Position numbers and translations under genes: made by a program. DNA of 64,000 nt, from the NCBI RefSeq assembly GCF_019679435.2, contig NZ_CP139781.1, positions 1,860,001 to 1,924,000 of the forward strand, in the 5' to 3' direction. Every line of letters begins with the position of its first letter. Within the stretch, counting starts at the first letter, position 1. Below the pieces are notes generated by a model that saw nothing but the letters and a program-made list of their open reading frames with translations, had not been told where the DNA came from and did no database searches. The stretch is from Actomonas aquatica. Its GTDB lineage: Bacteria; Verrucomicrobiota; Verrucomicrobiia; Opitutales; Opitutaceae. Shown piece by piece: positions 27,901-36,494 of this stretch.

Positions 27901-27938
27901 CCGCCCGTGGTGTTCGCACCGCGGGCGGTTTTGTTTTT
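27901..27938 (+). terminator. Rho-independent terminator of chemoreceptor gene
   Basis: Inverted arms CCGCCCGTGGTG and CACCGCGGGCGG pair at 27901-27928 with one mismatch around TTCG, followed by TTTTGTTTTT. Confidence 0.9.
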
Positions 27939-28098
27939 GGGACAGTGAAACGCACCTGCGATCCGCCTCTTCGACGGCGAACACGTAACCCATGTGACTT
28001 TAAGAAAGCCACTTACATCACACATCTGACGAAGAGGCTGCTCGTATTACCCTATCCTGCCCCATTCCGCCAACGCTTCGCCCCATTCTTTAGAATAA

Positions 28099-28137
28099 TT
28101 CCAATTCCTACTTGCGAATTGGAACCATTCCAAATTC
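28099..28137. promoter_or_regulatory. Three-half-site dyad operator before the Fur-like/suf operon
   Basis: TTCCAATTC (28099-28107) and GAATTGGAA (28116-28124) form a perfect 9-bp inverted repeat with 8-base spacing. A third half-site, TTCCAAATTC (28128-28137), follows 3 bases later and faces the second, making overlapping dyads. The cluster ends 22 bases before the Fur-like start codon, where it would block transcription. The sequence is not the classical Fur box (TGATAAT repeats). Autoregulation of the operon by the adjacent Fur-like protein is inferred from position. Confidence 0.7.
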
Positions 28138-28158
28138 GGTGACCGAACTCTTCGACCC

Positions 28159-28581
28159 ATGCCTGTTTCCCAAACCCAGCATATCGTCCCTGCCGAGCGG
28201 CTCTCCGCCGCCGGTCTGCGCCCCACCCCCCAGCGCGAAACCGTTTACGAAGTCCTGCTCAACAAACGCGACCACCCCACGGCCGATGAGGTGTATGTCC
28301 GTGTGAAGGAGGCCATGCCCTCCATCTCCCTCGCCACGGTTTACAACTGTCTCGAGGCCCTTGTGCAACACGAGCTCGTCCGCGCGGTGAACTTCGAGCG
28401 CGCCCCCACACGCTACTGCCCCAACCTCGTGCCCCACGCCCATTTCCACGACGAGGAGGGCCGCACCCTCGATGTCGACCTGCCCACGCCACTGCTCGAG
28501 CAGCTCCGCGCGCTTCTCCCCAACGGTTATACCGCCAAACACATTGAAATAAATTTCCACGGCCGCGCCCCTCTCTCCTGA
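28159..28581 (+). CDS. Fur-family regulator lacking the CxxC zinc site, likely suf regulator
   Basis: A 140-residue Fur/PerR-type repressor. The winged-helix DNA-binding domain is clear ([44 protein letters not shown]). The dimerisation domain is short and retains a His cluster (His93, 95, 97 in [11 protein letters not shown]) but has neither of the two CxxC zinc-binding pairs of Fur and PerR; the only cysteines are Cys64 and Cys87. It is the first gene before sufC (76-base gap), so it most likely senses iron, an oxidant or Fe-S status and controls the suf operon. The ligand is unknown. Confidence 0.82.
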   Translation: MPVSQTQHIVPAERLSAAGLRPTPQRETVYEVLLNKRDHPTADEVYVRVKEAMPSISLATVYNCLEALVQHELVRAVNFERAPTRYCPNLVPHAHFHDEEGRTLDVDLPTPLLEQLRALLPNGYTAKHIEINFHGRAPLS

Positions 28582-28657
28582 CGCCGCGTCGCGCCGCCCT
28601 TCACCACACCAAGCCTGCCTTTTCCCTCCTGCCAGTTTCCAGCTTTTCCAAATCCAT

Positions 28658-29428
28658 ATGAACACCCTCGAAATCCGAGACCTCACTGTCGCCCTCGCCG
28701 ACACTCCTGATCAGCCCATCGTGAAGGGCCTCTCCCTCACGATCAAAACCGGCGAAGTCCACGCCATCATGGGCCCCAACGGCACCGGCAAGTCGACCCT
28801 CTCCAAGGCCATCGCCGGCCACCCCGATTACGAAATCACCGGCGGTGACGTGCTCATCGACGGCGAATCGATCCTCGAAATGGAGCCCGACGAGCGCGCC
28901 CGCGCCGGCATCTTCCTCGCCTTCCAATACCCGGCCGAGATCCCCGGTGTCTCCATCGCCAACTTCCTCCGCGCCGCCGAACAGGCCCGCCTCGGCGAAG
29001 GTGAAAACATCAACGCCCCCGCCTACTACAAGAAACTCTACGAGAAGATGGACATGCTGAAGATCGACCGGAAGTTCACTTCCCGCTCGGTCAACGAAGG
29101 CTTCTCCGGCGGCGAAAAGAAGCGCTGCGAGATCCTCCAGATGGCCATGCTTGAGCCCCTCTTCGCCCTCATGGATGAGACCGACTCTGGTCTCGACATC
29201 GACGCCCTCAAGATCGTCGCCGAAGGCGTCAACGCCCTCCGCGGCGACAAGCTCGGCGTGCTCATGATCACCCACTACCAGCGCCTGTTGAACTACATCG
29301 TGCCGGACTACGTGCACGTCATGTATGACGGCAAGATCGTGAAGAGCGGCGACAAATCCCTCGCCCTCCAGCTCGAAGAAAAGGGCTACGACTGGGTCAA
29401 GGAAGAGTTCGCCGCCGCGACCGCCTGA
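28658..29428 (+). CDS. sufC: Fe-S cluster assembly ATPase SufC
   Basis: A 256-residue ABC-type ATPase that powers the SufBC2D scaffold. Walker [10 protein letters not shown] is at 39-47, the signature FSGGEKKR at 149-156 and Walker [11 protein letters not shown] at 171-180; MITHYQRLL contains the switch His. Length and sequence are those of SufC. It is the first structural gene of sufC-sufB-sufD-sufT. The upstream spacer ends in an AT-rich CAGTTTCCAGCTTTTCC word. Confidence 0.96.
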   Translation: MNTLEIRDLTVALADTPDQPIVKGLSLTIKTGEVHAIMGPNGTGKSTLSKAIAGHPDYEITGGDVLIDGESILEMEPDERARAGIFLAFQYPAEIPGVSIANFLRAAEQARLGEGENINAPAYYKKLYEKMDMLKIDRKFTSRSVNEGFSGGEKKRCEILQMAMLEPLFALMDETDSGLDIDALKIVAEGVNALRGDKLGVLMITHYQRLLNYIVPDYVHVMYDGKIVKSGDKSLALQLEEKGYDWVKEEFAAATA

Positions 29429-29432
29429 TCCG

Positions 29433-29460
29433 CCAAAATCGAGAATCAAAAATCGAAAAT
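29433..29460. repeat. 28-bp dispersed repeat, suf copy
   Basis: This A-rich word (starts CCAAAATCGAGAATC) fills most of the 38-base sufC-sufB spacer and is identical over 28 bases to 58851-58878, next to aroB. It is made of repeated ATCGA/ATCAA syllables. It ends six bases before the sufB start codon, so it forms part of the ribosome loading region. Confidence 0.75.
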
Positions 29461-29466
29461 TTCGAC

Positions 29467-30912
29467 ATGAAGCCACCTACCGAAACGGACGCCCCCGTCG
29501 CGCCCGAGATCGAAAATCCCGCTGAGGGCATCGATCAGTCCGCCGGCGATTTCACCTACGACGTCAAATACGACTACGACGCCGGCACCGGTCTCAGTGA
29601 AAACGTCGTGCGCTACATCAGCGACGTGAAGAAGGAAGAGGACTGGATCCGCGAGTTCCGCCTCAAGGCCCTCAAGACCTTCCAGGAAAAGCCCATGCCC
29701 ACCCACTGGGCGACCAAGGATCTCGACAACATCGATTTCGACAAGATCCGTTACTACCTCGCCCAAGGCCAGGCGCCCAAGCGCACCTGGGACGAGGTGC
29801 CCGACGACATCAAGCAGACCTTCGAGCGCCTCGGTATCCCCGAGCAGGAGCGCAAGTTCCTCGCCGGCGTCGAGGCCCAGTTCGACTCCGAGGCCGCTTA
29901 CTCCAACGTGAAGGAAATCGTCGCCAAGCAGGGCGTCATCTTCATGGGTTCAACCGAGGCCCTCCGCGAGCATCCCGAGATCTTCCGCAAGTGGTTCGGC
30001 AAGGTCATCCCGACCTCCGACAACAAGTTCTCCGCCCTCAACAGCGCGGTGTTCTCCGGCGGCTCCTTCATCTACGTGCCCCCGGGCGTGAAGGTGGACA
30101 TGCCGCTGCAGGCCTACTTCCGCATCAACGCCGAGAACTTTGGCCAGTTCGAGCGCACCCTCATCATCGTCGATGAAGGCGCCGAGGTCACCTACATGGA
30201 GGGCTGCACCGCGCCCAAGTTCTCCACCGCCACCCTGCACTCGGCCGTGGTCGAGCTCGTGGCGATGAAGAACGCCAAGATTCAATACATCACCGTCCAA
30301 AACTGGGCCGCCAACGTCTACAACCTCGTCACCAAGCGCGGCATCGCCCACGAGGGCGCCGAGATCAAGTGGATCGACTGCAACATCGGCAGCCGTCTCA
30401 CCATGAAGTATCCCGGCGTCGTCCTCAAAGGTAAGGGCGCCCGCGGTGAGGTCGTTTCCATCGCCCTCGCCAACGACGGCCAGCACCAGGACACCGGCGC
30501 CAAGATGATCCACGCCGCCGACGACACCACCTCGACCATCGTGTCGAAGTCCATCTCCGTGGGCCAGGGTGTCGCCACCTACCGCGGCGTCGTGCACATC
30601 CCGAAGCACCTCAAGGGCTGCAAAAACAACACCGAGTGCGACGCGCTCCTCATCAACTCCAACTCCCGCACCGACACCTACCCGGCCATCACCGTGCGCG
30701 GCGACAAACACGCCACCCAGCACGAGGCCTCCGTCTCCAAGGTGAGTGAAGAGATGATCTTCTACATGCAGCAGCGCGGCCTCTCCGAGGCCCAAGCCAT
30801 GAGCCTCGCGGTCAATGGCTTCGTCAACGACCTCGTCCGCCAATTCCCCATGGAATACAGCGTCGAGCTCAAGCGCCTCATCGATCTCGAAATGGAAGGC
30901 AGCGTGGGCTAA
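29467..30912 (+). CDS. sufB: Fe-S cluster scaffold SufB
   Basis: A 481-residue SufB. Family blocks are obvious: [25 protein letters not shown] is echoed near 40-60, then [60 protein letters not shown], the core [15 protein letters not shown] and the C-terminal [21 protein letters not shown] with the cluster-ligand Cys. It assembles [4Fe-4S] clusters with SufC and SufD. The start ATG lies 38 bases after the sufC stop. N-terminal extension of about 30 acidic residues is typical for the group. Confidence 0.96.
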   Translation: MKPPTETDAPVAPEIENPAEGIDQSAGDFTYDVKYDYDAGTGLSENVVRYISDVKKEEDWIREFRLKALKTFQEKPMPTHWATKDLDNIDFDKIRYYLAQGQAPKRTWDEVPDDIKQTFERLGIPEQERKFLAGVEAQFDSEAAYSNVKEIVAKQGVIFMGSTEALREHPEIFRKWFGKVIPTSDNKFSALNSAVFSGGSFIYVPPGVKVDMPLQAYFRINAENFGQFERTLIIVDEGAEVTYMEGCTAPKFSTATLHSAVVELVAMKNAKIQYITVQNWAANVYNLVTKRGIAHEGAEIKWIDCNIGSRLTMKYPGVVLKGKGARGEVVSIALANDGQHQDTGAKMIHAADDTTSTIVSKSISVGQGVATYRGVVHIPKHLKGCKNNTECDALLINSNSRTDTYPAITVRGDKHATQHEASVSKVSEEMIFYMQQRGLSEAQAMSLAVNGFVNDLVRQFPMEYSVELKRLIDLEMEGSVG

Positions 30913-30968
30913 CGCCGCCGCGCTCCCCTTTCCGCATTTCAGTTTTTAGCTTTTCAGCGTTTTAGACC

Positions 30969-32267
30969 ATGTCTTCGACCACTTCACTAAACGGCCTCAA
31001 CGCCGAGCGGTTCAACGCCCACCTCGCCCAGCGCAGCTACCTGCCCGCCTGGTGGATCGCCGCCAAGCAGGAGGCTTGGAACGAATTCCAAGCCCGGCCG
31101 ATGCCCAAGCGCACCGATGAGACCTGGCGCTTCGCCACCCTCTCCGGCCTCGCGCTCGACAACTACATTGTCCCCGAGGACCACTCCAGTCTGGTCCCGC
31201 ACCTGCCCGATTTCCCGCACGCCGCGGAGATCGTTTTCTCCAACCGCCAGATGGTCGGTCGCACCAGCCTGTCGCAGGACCTCATCGACCAGGGCGTCAT
31301 CTTCGCCCCGCTCGACGAAGCCCTGCGCGATCATCCCGACCTCGTGCGCCGCTTCTTCCAGCAGCACGGCGTCAACCTCGGCAGCGAGAAGTTCACCGCC
31401 CTCAACATCGCCTTCACCGTCAGCGGTGGTTTCCTCTACGTGCCCAAGGGCGTGAAGGTGGAGCAACCGTTTGTGGTGCAGCACACCATCACCGGCGCCA
31501 ACCAATCGATCTTCCCCCACACCATCGTGGCGCTGGAAGACGAGGCCGAAGCCACCTTCGTCGAGTTCTTTGTCTCCGGTGACAAGGCCGCTCACCTCGC
31601 GTCGGGCGTCAACGACCTGCACGCCGGCCAGAACGCCAAGCTCACCTACGTGGGCGCGCAAAACTGGTCCGACGAAACCCTGTCGTTCCAGTCCAACAGC
31701 CTCGCCGCCCAACGCGACGCGCGCATCAGCTGCCTCAACGTGCACCTCGGCGGCCGTCAGGCCCGCCACGATTCGCACTCCCGCCTCCAAGGCCCCGGTG
31801 CCCACTGCGACATGCTCGCGCTCACCGTCGCCAAGGACAGCCAGGAGTTCGACCAACGCACGCTGCAGACGCACCAGGCGCCGCACACCACCTCCGACCT
31901 GCTCTACAAGAACGCCCTCCTCGACACCGCCAAGACCATCTTCTCCGGTCTCATCGTGGTCGAGCCGGACGCCCAGCAGACCGACGCCTACCAGACCAAC
32001 CGCAACCTCATGCTCTCCGAGGAAGCCGAGGCCAACAGCCTCCCCGGTTTGGAAATTCAGGCCAACGACGTGAAGTGCTCCCACGGTGCCACCTCCGGTC
32101 GCGTGCCCGCCGAACAGGAGTTCTACCTCCAGTCCCGTGGCATCGACCCGAGCAAGGCCCATGAGTTGATCGTCTTCGGCTTCTTTGAGGAAGTCCTCAA
32201 CAAGCTCGAAAACGACGACCTCCACGCCGTCCTCAGCAACCTGATCCAGAGCAAGTTTAAGAAATGA
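30969..32267 (+). CDS. sufD: Fe-S cluster assembly protein SufD
   Basis: A 432-residue paralogue of SufB and partner in the SufBC2D complex. The N-terminal helical part (PKRTDETWRFATLSGL) and beta-helix core (FLYVPKGVKVEQPFVVQH, ALEDEAEATFVEFF, NVHLGGRQARHDSHSRL) are typical. The C-terminal block KCSHGATSGRVPAEQEFYLQ contains the conserved HGAT. It follows sufB after 56 bases whose second half is an AT-rich word (TTTCAGTTTTTAGCTTTTCA). Confidence 0.94.
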   Translation: MSSTTSLNGLNAERFNAHLAQRSYLPAWWIAAKQEAWNEFQARPMPKRTDETWRFATLSGLALDNYIVPEDHSSLVPHLPDFPHAAEIVFSNRQMVGRTSLSQDLIDQGVIFAPLDEALRDHPDLVRRFFQQHGVNLGSEKFTALNIAFTVSGGFLYVPKGVKVEQPFVVQHTITGANQSIFPHTIVALEDEAEATFVEFFVSGDKAAHLASGVNDLHAGQNAKLTYVGAQNWSDETLSFQSNSLAAQRDARISCLNVHLGGRQARHDSHSRLQGPGAHCDMLALTVAKDSQEFDQRTLQTHQAPHTTSDLLYKNALLDTAKTIFSGLIVVEPDAQQTDAYQTNRNLMLSEEAEANSLPGLEIQANDVKCSHGATSGRVPAEQEFYLQSRGIDPSKAHELIVFGFFEEVLNKLENDDLHAVLSNLIQSKFKK

Positions 32268-32270
32268 TCT

Positions 32271-32342
32271 AGCTCACAGCCATCAGCCGTCAGTAATCAG
32301 CGACCAAACCTGATTGCTGACTCCGGCTGAGTGCTGAAAGCT
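32271..32342. repeat. GCTGA-syllable long imperfect hairpin between sufD and sufT
   Basis: The 100-base spacer is built from TCAGC syllables on the left (32271-32300) and GCTGA syllables on the right (32310-32342). The two halves form an imperfect inverted repeat of about 30 bp around a 9-base loop. In RNA this would fold into a long stem between the two coding regions, which may stabilise upstream mRNA or lower sufT expression. Confidence 0.65.
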
Positions 32343-32367
32343 GAATGCTGAACGCTACTTCCTAACC

Positions 32368-32913
32368 ATGAACCGCGACCGCACCCTCTCCCGCGAAGTC
32401 ATCGCCACCCAGATTCCCTCCGGTGACAAACACACCCTGCCCGCCGACTCCAAGGTGTTCATTCACCAGATCCTCGGCGGCAGCTACACCGTCCAAACCG
32501 ACATTGGACTCTACCGCATCGACGGCAAGGACGCCGACGCCATCGGCGAAGAGGTGGTCGAGGAAACGGTCGAAGCCACCGCCACCGCCGACGGTTCTCC
32601 GGATCCGGACGCGGTGTGGGAGCAGCTGAAGAAGGTCTTCGATCCCGAGATCCCGGTGAACATCGTCGACCTCGGCCTCGTGTATTCGATGGACGTCATC
32701 AAGCTCGACGACGACCAAGGCTACAAAGTCGACGTCGCCATGACCCTCACGGCCCCCGGCTGCGGCATGGGCCCGGCCATCGCGGAGGATGCCAAGAGCA
32801 AGATCATCCTCGTCCCCGGCGTCACCGACGCCGACGTCCGTCTCGTCTGGGAGCCCGCCTGGACCCAGTCGATGATCAGCGAAGAAGGCAAAATGGTCCT
32901 CGGCCTGATCTGA
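32368..32913 (+). CDS. sufT: SufT-type Fe-S cluster maturation protein (MIP18/DUF59)
   Basis: A 181-residue protein of the SufT group. An N-terminal segment of about 70 residues ([20 protein letters not shown]) precedes a MIP18/DUF59 domain with [15 protein letters not shown] and the [17 protein letters not shown] loop, whose Cys is the conserved one in the family. It assists Fe-S cluster transfer. It is the last gene of the suf operon, followed by a terminator 28 bases on. No sufS, sufE or sufU is adjacent. Confidence 0.92.
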   Translation: MNRDRTLSREVIATQIPSGDKHTLPADSKVFIHQILGGSYTVQTDIGLYRIDGKDADAIGEEVVEETVEATATADGSPDPDAVWEQLKKVFDPEIPVNIVDLGLVYSMDVIKLDDDQGYKVDVAMTLTAPGCGMGPAIAEDAKSKIILVPGVTDADVRLVWEPAWTQSMISEEGKMVLGLI

Positions 32914-32941
32914 GTCCGCCGAACAGTCCTTTCATCCCACG

Positions 32942-32971
32942 AAGTGCCGGCCCACCGCCGGCACTTTTTTT
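32942..32971 (+). terminator. Rho-independent terminator of suf operon
   Basis: A perfect 10-bp stem, AAGTGCCGGC with GCCGGCACTT, loop CCACC, then a run of T to 32971. Confidence 0.92.
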
Positions 32972-33375
32972 GGCCGCATCCCAAACCTAAGGGGTCAATC
33001 TTATATTCTTGAATCGATAGAAACTTTCGCACCTTGATGGCTGCATCCCGCGCTGGTTTAAACACGGATGTGTGCCGATGAAACCGGAGAATGGCTGGTA
33101 AGTGCCTAGCCGTTGAAACACAGCGGTCCAGTGTCCCCGGTATGGTCACCTTTCGCCCACGCTTTCGCCTCCGGCTTAAGCGCAGCTACTCATGGGCGCC
33201 AGGGCATATTCATCCGTGTCGATCCGTGGAATTCATGGCTAAAGACCGGAATAACTGAGCAGCCTGAGGGCGTGTCTGGCACAGCCCTAAGTTTCCTCTG
33301 CCTTGATCCACCCTTTCCGGAAGCAAACGCCGCCGCCCGAATTACGGCGGTATGGTCGTCCTGCCATCGTCATGA
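32972..33375. other. Gene-free gap made of dispersed repeat fragments
   Basis: No coding region is credible here. The gap strings together several words typical of repetitive intergenic elements: a GGGGTCAATCTTATATTCTTG segment near 32992-33012 resembling flanks of REP-associated transposases, the second copy of the 21-bp repeat at 33156-33176, and an ATCCGTGTCGATCCGTGG word near 33211-33228. It is probably a decayed repeat landing site. No transposase remnant could be translated. Confidence 0.5.
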
Positions 33376-34731
33376 TCAGTCGACGTCGGCGGGCACCCAC
33401 CAAACTTGGTTGGTGAGTTGATCAGTGAGGGACGCGCCGCGCTCTCCGCCGGTATAGATGAAGCTGTTGCCGTTGGGCACGGCGTTAAAGCCCGTGCGGC
33501 GCTCCACGTTGGGCATCCAATGCGGCACGTCCGGGTCGACCGACCCCACGATCTCACTGTTGAAGCTCGCCCCACCGTCGACCGACACAAACCGCACGAT
33601 CTCCATGCTCGGTTCCCCCCAAGCCGTGCTATCGGGGTCCATACGCAAGACCACCGCCAACACGGTGAGCTTGCCCGCTTCATCAAACGCCGCCCCGCCG
33701 TGCGCCATCACAGCGGCGTCCGACCAAGCCGACGGCAGGTAACGGTTCAACCACCGGTGGCGCCATTCCGGCGCCCCGGGCTGGCGGAGCGCCACGTAAG
33801 ACTGCGCGCTGTCATCCACACGCACGCTGTAGGGCACCGCCACTTCCCCCTGCGGCCCCACATCAATCGAGCCGCCGTTTAAAACCCGGCCTTGCTCAAT
33901 CGACCCCACCGCCAACGGCGTCACCGTATCCAAGGTCGCCGGCACGGTCACGGCCTCGCCGATGGCGTTCCGCCAGGTCGCTCCATCGTCCTCACTCCGC
34001 AGATACACGATTCCCGTCGCATTCCACGTGGAGTCGTCCGGCCGCATTTCATAAATGCGGGCCCCCAGATGCAGCGTCTCGTGATCCGGACTCCACGCCA
34101 GTGAGGCGGCAAACTGCGCGTAGTTGCCCTGCCGGGAACGCAAGATCGGCCCCTGCGCCTGCCACGCCCCGCCCGGGCGTTTGGTCCACATCTCCAGTTC
34201 CCAAGGTTGATCCTCGTAACTGCGTCGCGCCGCCATGATCAAGGTGCCGTCCCGAGTGCACACGAGGGCCGGGTAAGTCAGGTTGTGCCCAAATTCTTCA
34301 TACGCCATCCAAGCAGTCGCATCGTTGGGCCTCACCGAACGGCGATAGCGGAAGGGATGATGATGGGAGTAATACAGAACGTGCAGGTAACCGGCTTCAT
34401 CGATGGTGAGCGCCGGGCCGCCGTGATTGTCCTGCGCTTCGCCGAGCGTCACCACCTCGCCCCACGTGCCGGTCGCATTGTCGCGGGTGCGGATCCGCAC
34501 CCGAAATCCCTCCGCTTCGGAATCCAGCCACGCCATATGCGTAAGCCCCTCGCGCGTGATGATCTTGGGCGACTCCACATAGGCGGTCGCTCGTCCCGAT
34601 CCGGCACTGGAGATAAGCTCGGGCTCCGCGGCCGCCAATCCCATCGCCATCAAGCTTAGCGCCATCACCAACACGCGCCACCGCGCTCCAAATGATATTT
34701 CATCACGACGATTTCGGAAGTAGCTCGGCAT
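33376..34731 (-). CDS. Secreted BNR-repeat protein (BNR_4 family, lyase-like)
   Basis: A 451-residue exported seven-bladed-propeller candidate. A signal peptide ends in LMAMGLAAAEP (about residue 36). The body shows BNR_4 features: GGPALTIDEAGYLHVLYYSHHHPFRY, SEDDGATW, SVDGGASF. Related propellers are found in polysaccharide lyase families PL24/PL25, where His/Tyr pairs such as the HHH here act in catalysis, but enzymatic function is only an inference. ATG 34731 was chosen because the signal peptide follows. It is a single gene beside a repeat-rich gap. Confidence 0.72.
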   Translation of the reverse strand: MPSYFRNRRDEISFGARWRVLVMALSLMAMGLAAAEPELISSAGSGRATAYVESPKIITREGLTHMAWLDSEAEGFRVRIRTRDNATGTWGEVVTLGEAQDNHGGPALTIDEAGYLHVLYYSHHHPFRYRRSVRPNDATAWMAYEEFGHNLTYPALVCTRDGTLIMAARRSYEDQPWELEMWTKRPGGAWQAQGPILRSRQGNYAQFAASLAWSPDHETLHLGARIYEMRPDDSTWNATGIVYLRSEDDGATWRNAIGEAVTVPATLDTVTPLAVGSIEQGRVLNGGSIDVGPQGEVAVPYSVRVDDSAQSYVALRQPGAPEWRHRWLNRYLPSAWSDAAVMAHGGAAFDEAGKLTVLAVVLRMDPDSTAWGEPSMEIVRFVSVDGGASFNSEIVGSVDPDVPHWMPNVERRTGFNAVPNGNSFIYTGGERGASLTDQLTNQVWWVPADVD

Positions 34732-34804
34732 GAGCACGATCCAATATCGACCTACTGTCGCCCGGTCAACCACCACGCGATTCTCGACCGGTGCCACCCG
34801 ACGC

Positions 34805-34841
34805 AAAAAAGGGGGAGAGCGGTCGAGCGCTCTCCCCCTTT
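34805..34841 (-). terminator. Rho-independent terminator of the lipoprotein gene
   Basis: On the minus strand a perfect 14-bp stem (34828-34841 with 34808-34821) and 6-base loop is followed by TTTTTT. It closes transcription from the lipoprotein gene about 130 bases downstream of its stop. A second GC-rich dyad lies between them at about 34891-34920. Confidence 0.85.
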
Positions 34842-34970
34842 CAGTTCTCCTATTCTATGCTGCCTGCATAAAGTGGTGGGGCGGGAGCGGCGGCCGAGGA
34901 TGCGAACTCGACCGCCGCCGTTTTCGGGCGACCGCTAGCGATCACCCAAATCCGCGCCGGCAATGTTGGC

Positions 34971-35564
34971 TTACATCGCGGCAAAGTAGGCGCTGCGCAG
35001 CTCGTTGGCGCTCAGCTGAATCTCCTCACCGGTGTGCGGTTCGATGAAGATACGGCCGCGCTCGGTGATGGCCTGCACCAGCGCGTGCTGGGTGCCGGAG
35101 GTTTCGCGGACATACCAGATGGACCCGATCGCGATCGCCTCGGCGTCGACCTCGGAGTGGAAGCTGGTCTTGAAGTAGTGAGCCTGGGCGTAGACGCGGT
35201 AGAGGTCGGCCACGCGGCTGCTGTCGAAATTGCGATCGGTCTCAGAGATGCCGAGGCGGGTGAGCTCGCGGCGGAAACGCTTGTTGAAGTCGGCCAGCCA
35301 GGCGCTGTTGACCTGAGCGTAGCTGCGATCGCCGAGGACCATCTTACCGTCGATCGAACGCATCTCATTGTAGGAGATCACCTGCCCGGTGGTGTTATGG
35401 GATGAGGCCTTGCCGTAAGCCGGCGCGTCGGGCGGGGCGATGGTGTTGCAACCGGTGGTGCCGAGGGCGACGGCGGCCATGGCGACGGCGATCAGCACGC
35501 GGGGGGCGCGGAGGGCCTTGAAGAGGGAGGAGGTGAAGGTGGAGGTGTTTCGCATCGAGATCAT
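34971..35564 (-). CDS. Putative lipoprotein
   Basis: A 197-residue exported protein. The N-terminal hydrophobic stretch (VLIAVAMAAVALGTTGC) ends in a lipobox-like TTGC at about residue 39, so it is probably lipid-anchored. The mature part has mixed alpha/beta composition (GQVISYNEMRSIDG, ADFNKRFRRELTRLG, AIAIGSIWYVRETSG) with no recognised domain. Codon use differs mildly from neighbours, with more GAG/GTG and fewer C-ending codons. A strong terminator follows. Confidence 0.7.
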   Translation of the reverse strand: MISMRNTSTFTSSLFKALRAPRVLIAVAMAAVALGTTGCNTIAPPDAPAYGKASSHNTTGQVISYNEMRSIDGKMVLGDRSYAQVNSAWLADFNKRFRRELTRLGISETDRNFDSSRVADLYRVYAQAHYFKTSFHSEVDAEAIAIGSIWYVRETSGTQHALVQAITERGRIFIEPHTGEEIQLSANELRSAYFAAM

Positions 35565-36115
35565 GCCGCAGACCTTACCGAACGCCGCGGCTTTCGGGTA
35601 TCGGGCCGCACCTTCATTCTGCGGGCCTCAGATTCGAACGCGCCGGGTAAAGCAAACACTGCCCTCGCCCCCCGCGTTTCCGCCTTCAACCAGGGGCTTC
35701 TCCTCACGCCTCCAGAGGAAAAACAACCGACGCAAAATCGGCGCTTACTAGGAGGATCCCCCCAAGCGGGACCGGTAAAGGGTCCAAAACCCGCGGAAAA
35801 TTCGGAAATTCTTTTTTGTTTTTTGCGGCAGAAATCACTCGGAACCCCGCAAACACGCCCCTCATTCCCAACCCGGCTGCAACGGCACCACCGCCGCTAC
35901 TCGCTTCCGTAAACCCCTCGTTGCAAAATGGTAACATCTCTCGCTACGTGAGATTACGTATGGCCTCAAAGCTGCTAGTCGGTCATCCTCCAACCTTCGA
36001 CTCAACCGTTTGCATCGCTCCTGGCCCTTGCGCGCAGACCTTTACCCAGATCTCGCCTCATCCCCTCGAGGGGACGAGTCAGCAGCGAGCGAACGGCGGT
36101 GTCCCTCCTTGCACC
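35565..36115. other. Intergenic region, 551 bases
   Basis: Separates the divergent lipoprotein gene and a small plus-strand gene. It is less GC-rich than the coding DNA, especially 35800-35960 with a T-rich tract (TTCTTTTTTGTTTTTTGCGG). A small palindrome, TCCCCTCGAGGGGA, lies at 36061-36074. The open frame crossing the region lacks codon structure before 36116. No RNA gene or clear promoter was recognised. Confidence 0.4.
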
Positions 36116-36454
36116 ATGTCCACCGCTTCAACCCGCTCATCCTTCCTCGAACGCTACTGTCACTTCTACAGTATCACCGAGGACGCTTACCCTCCCCACG
36201 TGCTCAAGCGCTGCCTGCACGCACCGCTGCGCTGGTTCTTCCCGGTTTTCCGTGCCGCCCTCACCGACTACCTGGAGCCCGACATCATCTGCGTGCGCGC
36301 CGCCGCCCGCCTCACGGGTCGGCGCGAATTGGAGGGCGAGCTGGCAGAGTTCAGCTACCACCCGCGCAACCGTTCCTTTTGGCGTGGCCCGCTGAAACAA
36401 CGTCTCTCCACCCATCGCCTGCGCCGCCTCTTCCGCGAACTCCCAGCTGACTAA
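36116..36454 (+). CDS. Small conserved hypothetical protein
   Basis: A 112-residue soluble, basic protein (many Arg, Phe, Leu), starting MSTASTRSSFLERYCHFYSI. The block ELAEFSYHPRNRSFWRGPL looks conserved-type. The start ATG 36116 follows a palindrome and fits codon statistics better than upstream starts of the longer frame. No domain is recognised. It converges on the RidA-like gene, whose stop lies 40 bases away. Confidence 0.55.
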   Translation: MSTASTRSSFLERYCHFYSITEDAYPPHVLKRCLHAPLRWFFPVFRAALTDYLEPDIICVRAAARLTGRRELEGELAEFSYHPRNRSFWRGPLKQRLSTHRLRRLFRELPAD

Positions 36455-36494
36455 GCGCCGGGAGTGGCGTGCTCGCACCGCGCCGCAGCGCGGC

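Noticed and set aside
27945..28142. 65-codon plus-strand frame before the Fur-like gene
   Set aside because: No ribosome site or codon pattern, and it runs through the operator dyads.
30987..32225. 412-codon minus-strand frame
   Set aside because: Antisense shadow of sufD.
34891..34920. GC-rich dyad considered as a terminator
   Set aside because: On the minus strand, where the lipoprotein gene is read, no T-run follows. The hairpin at 34808-34841 is the better terminator.
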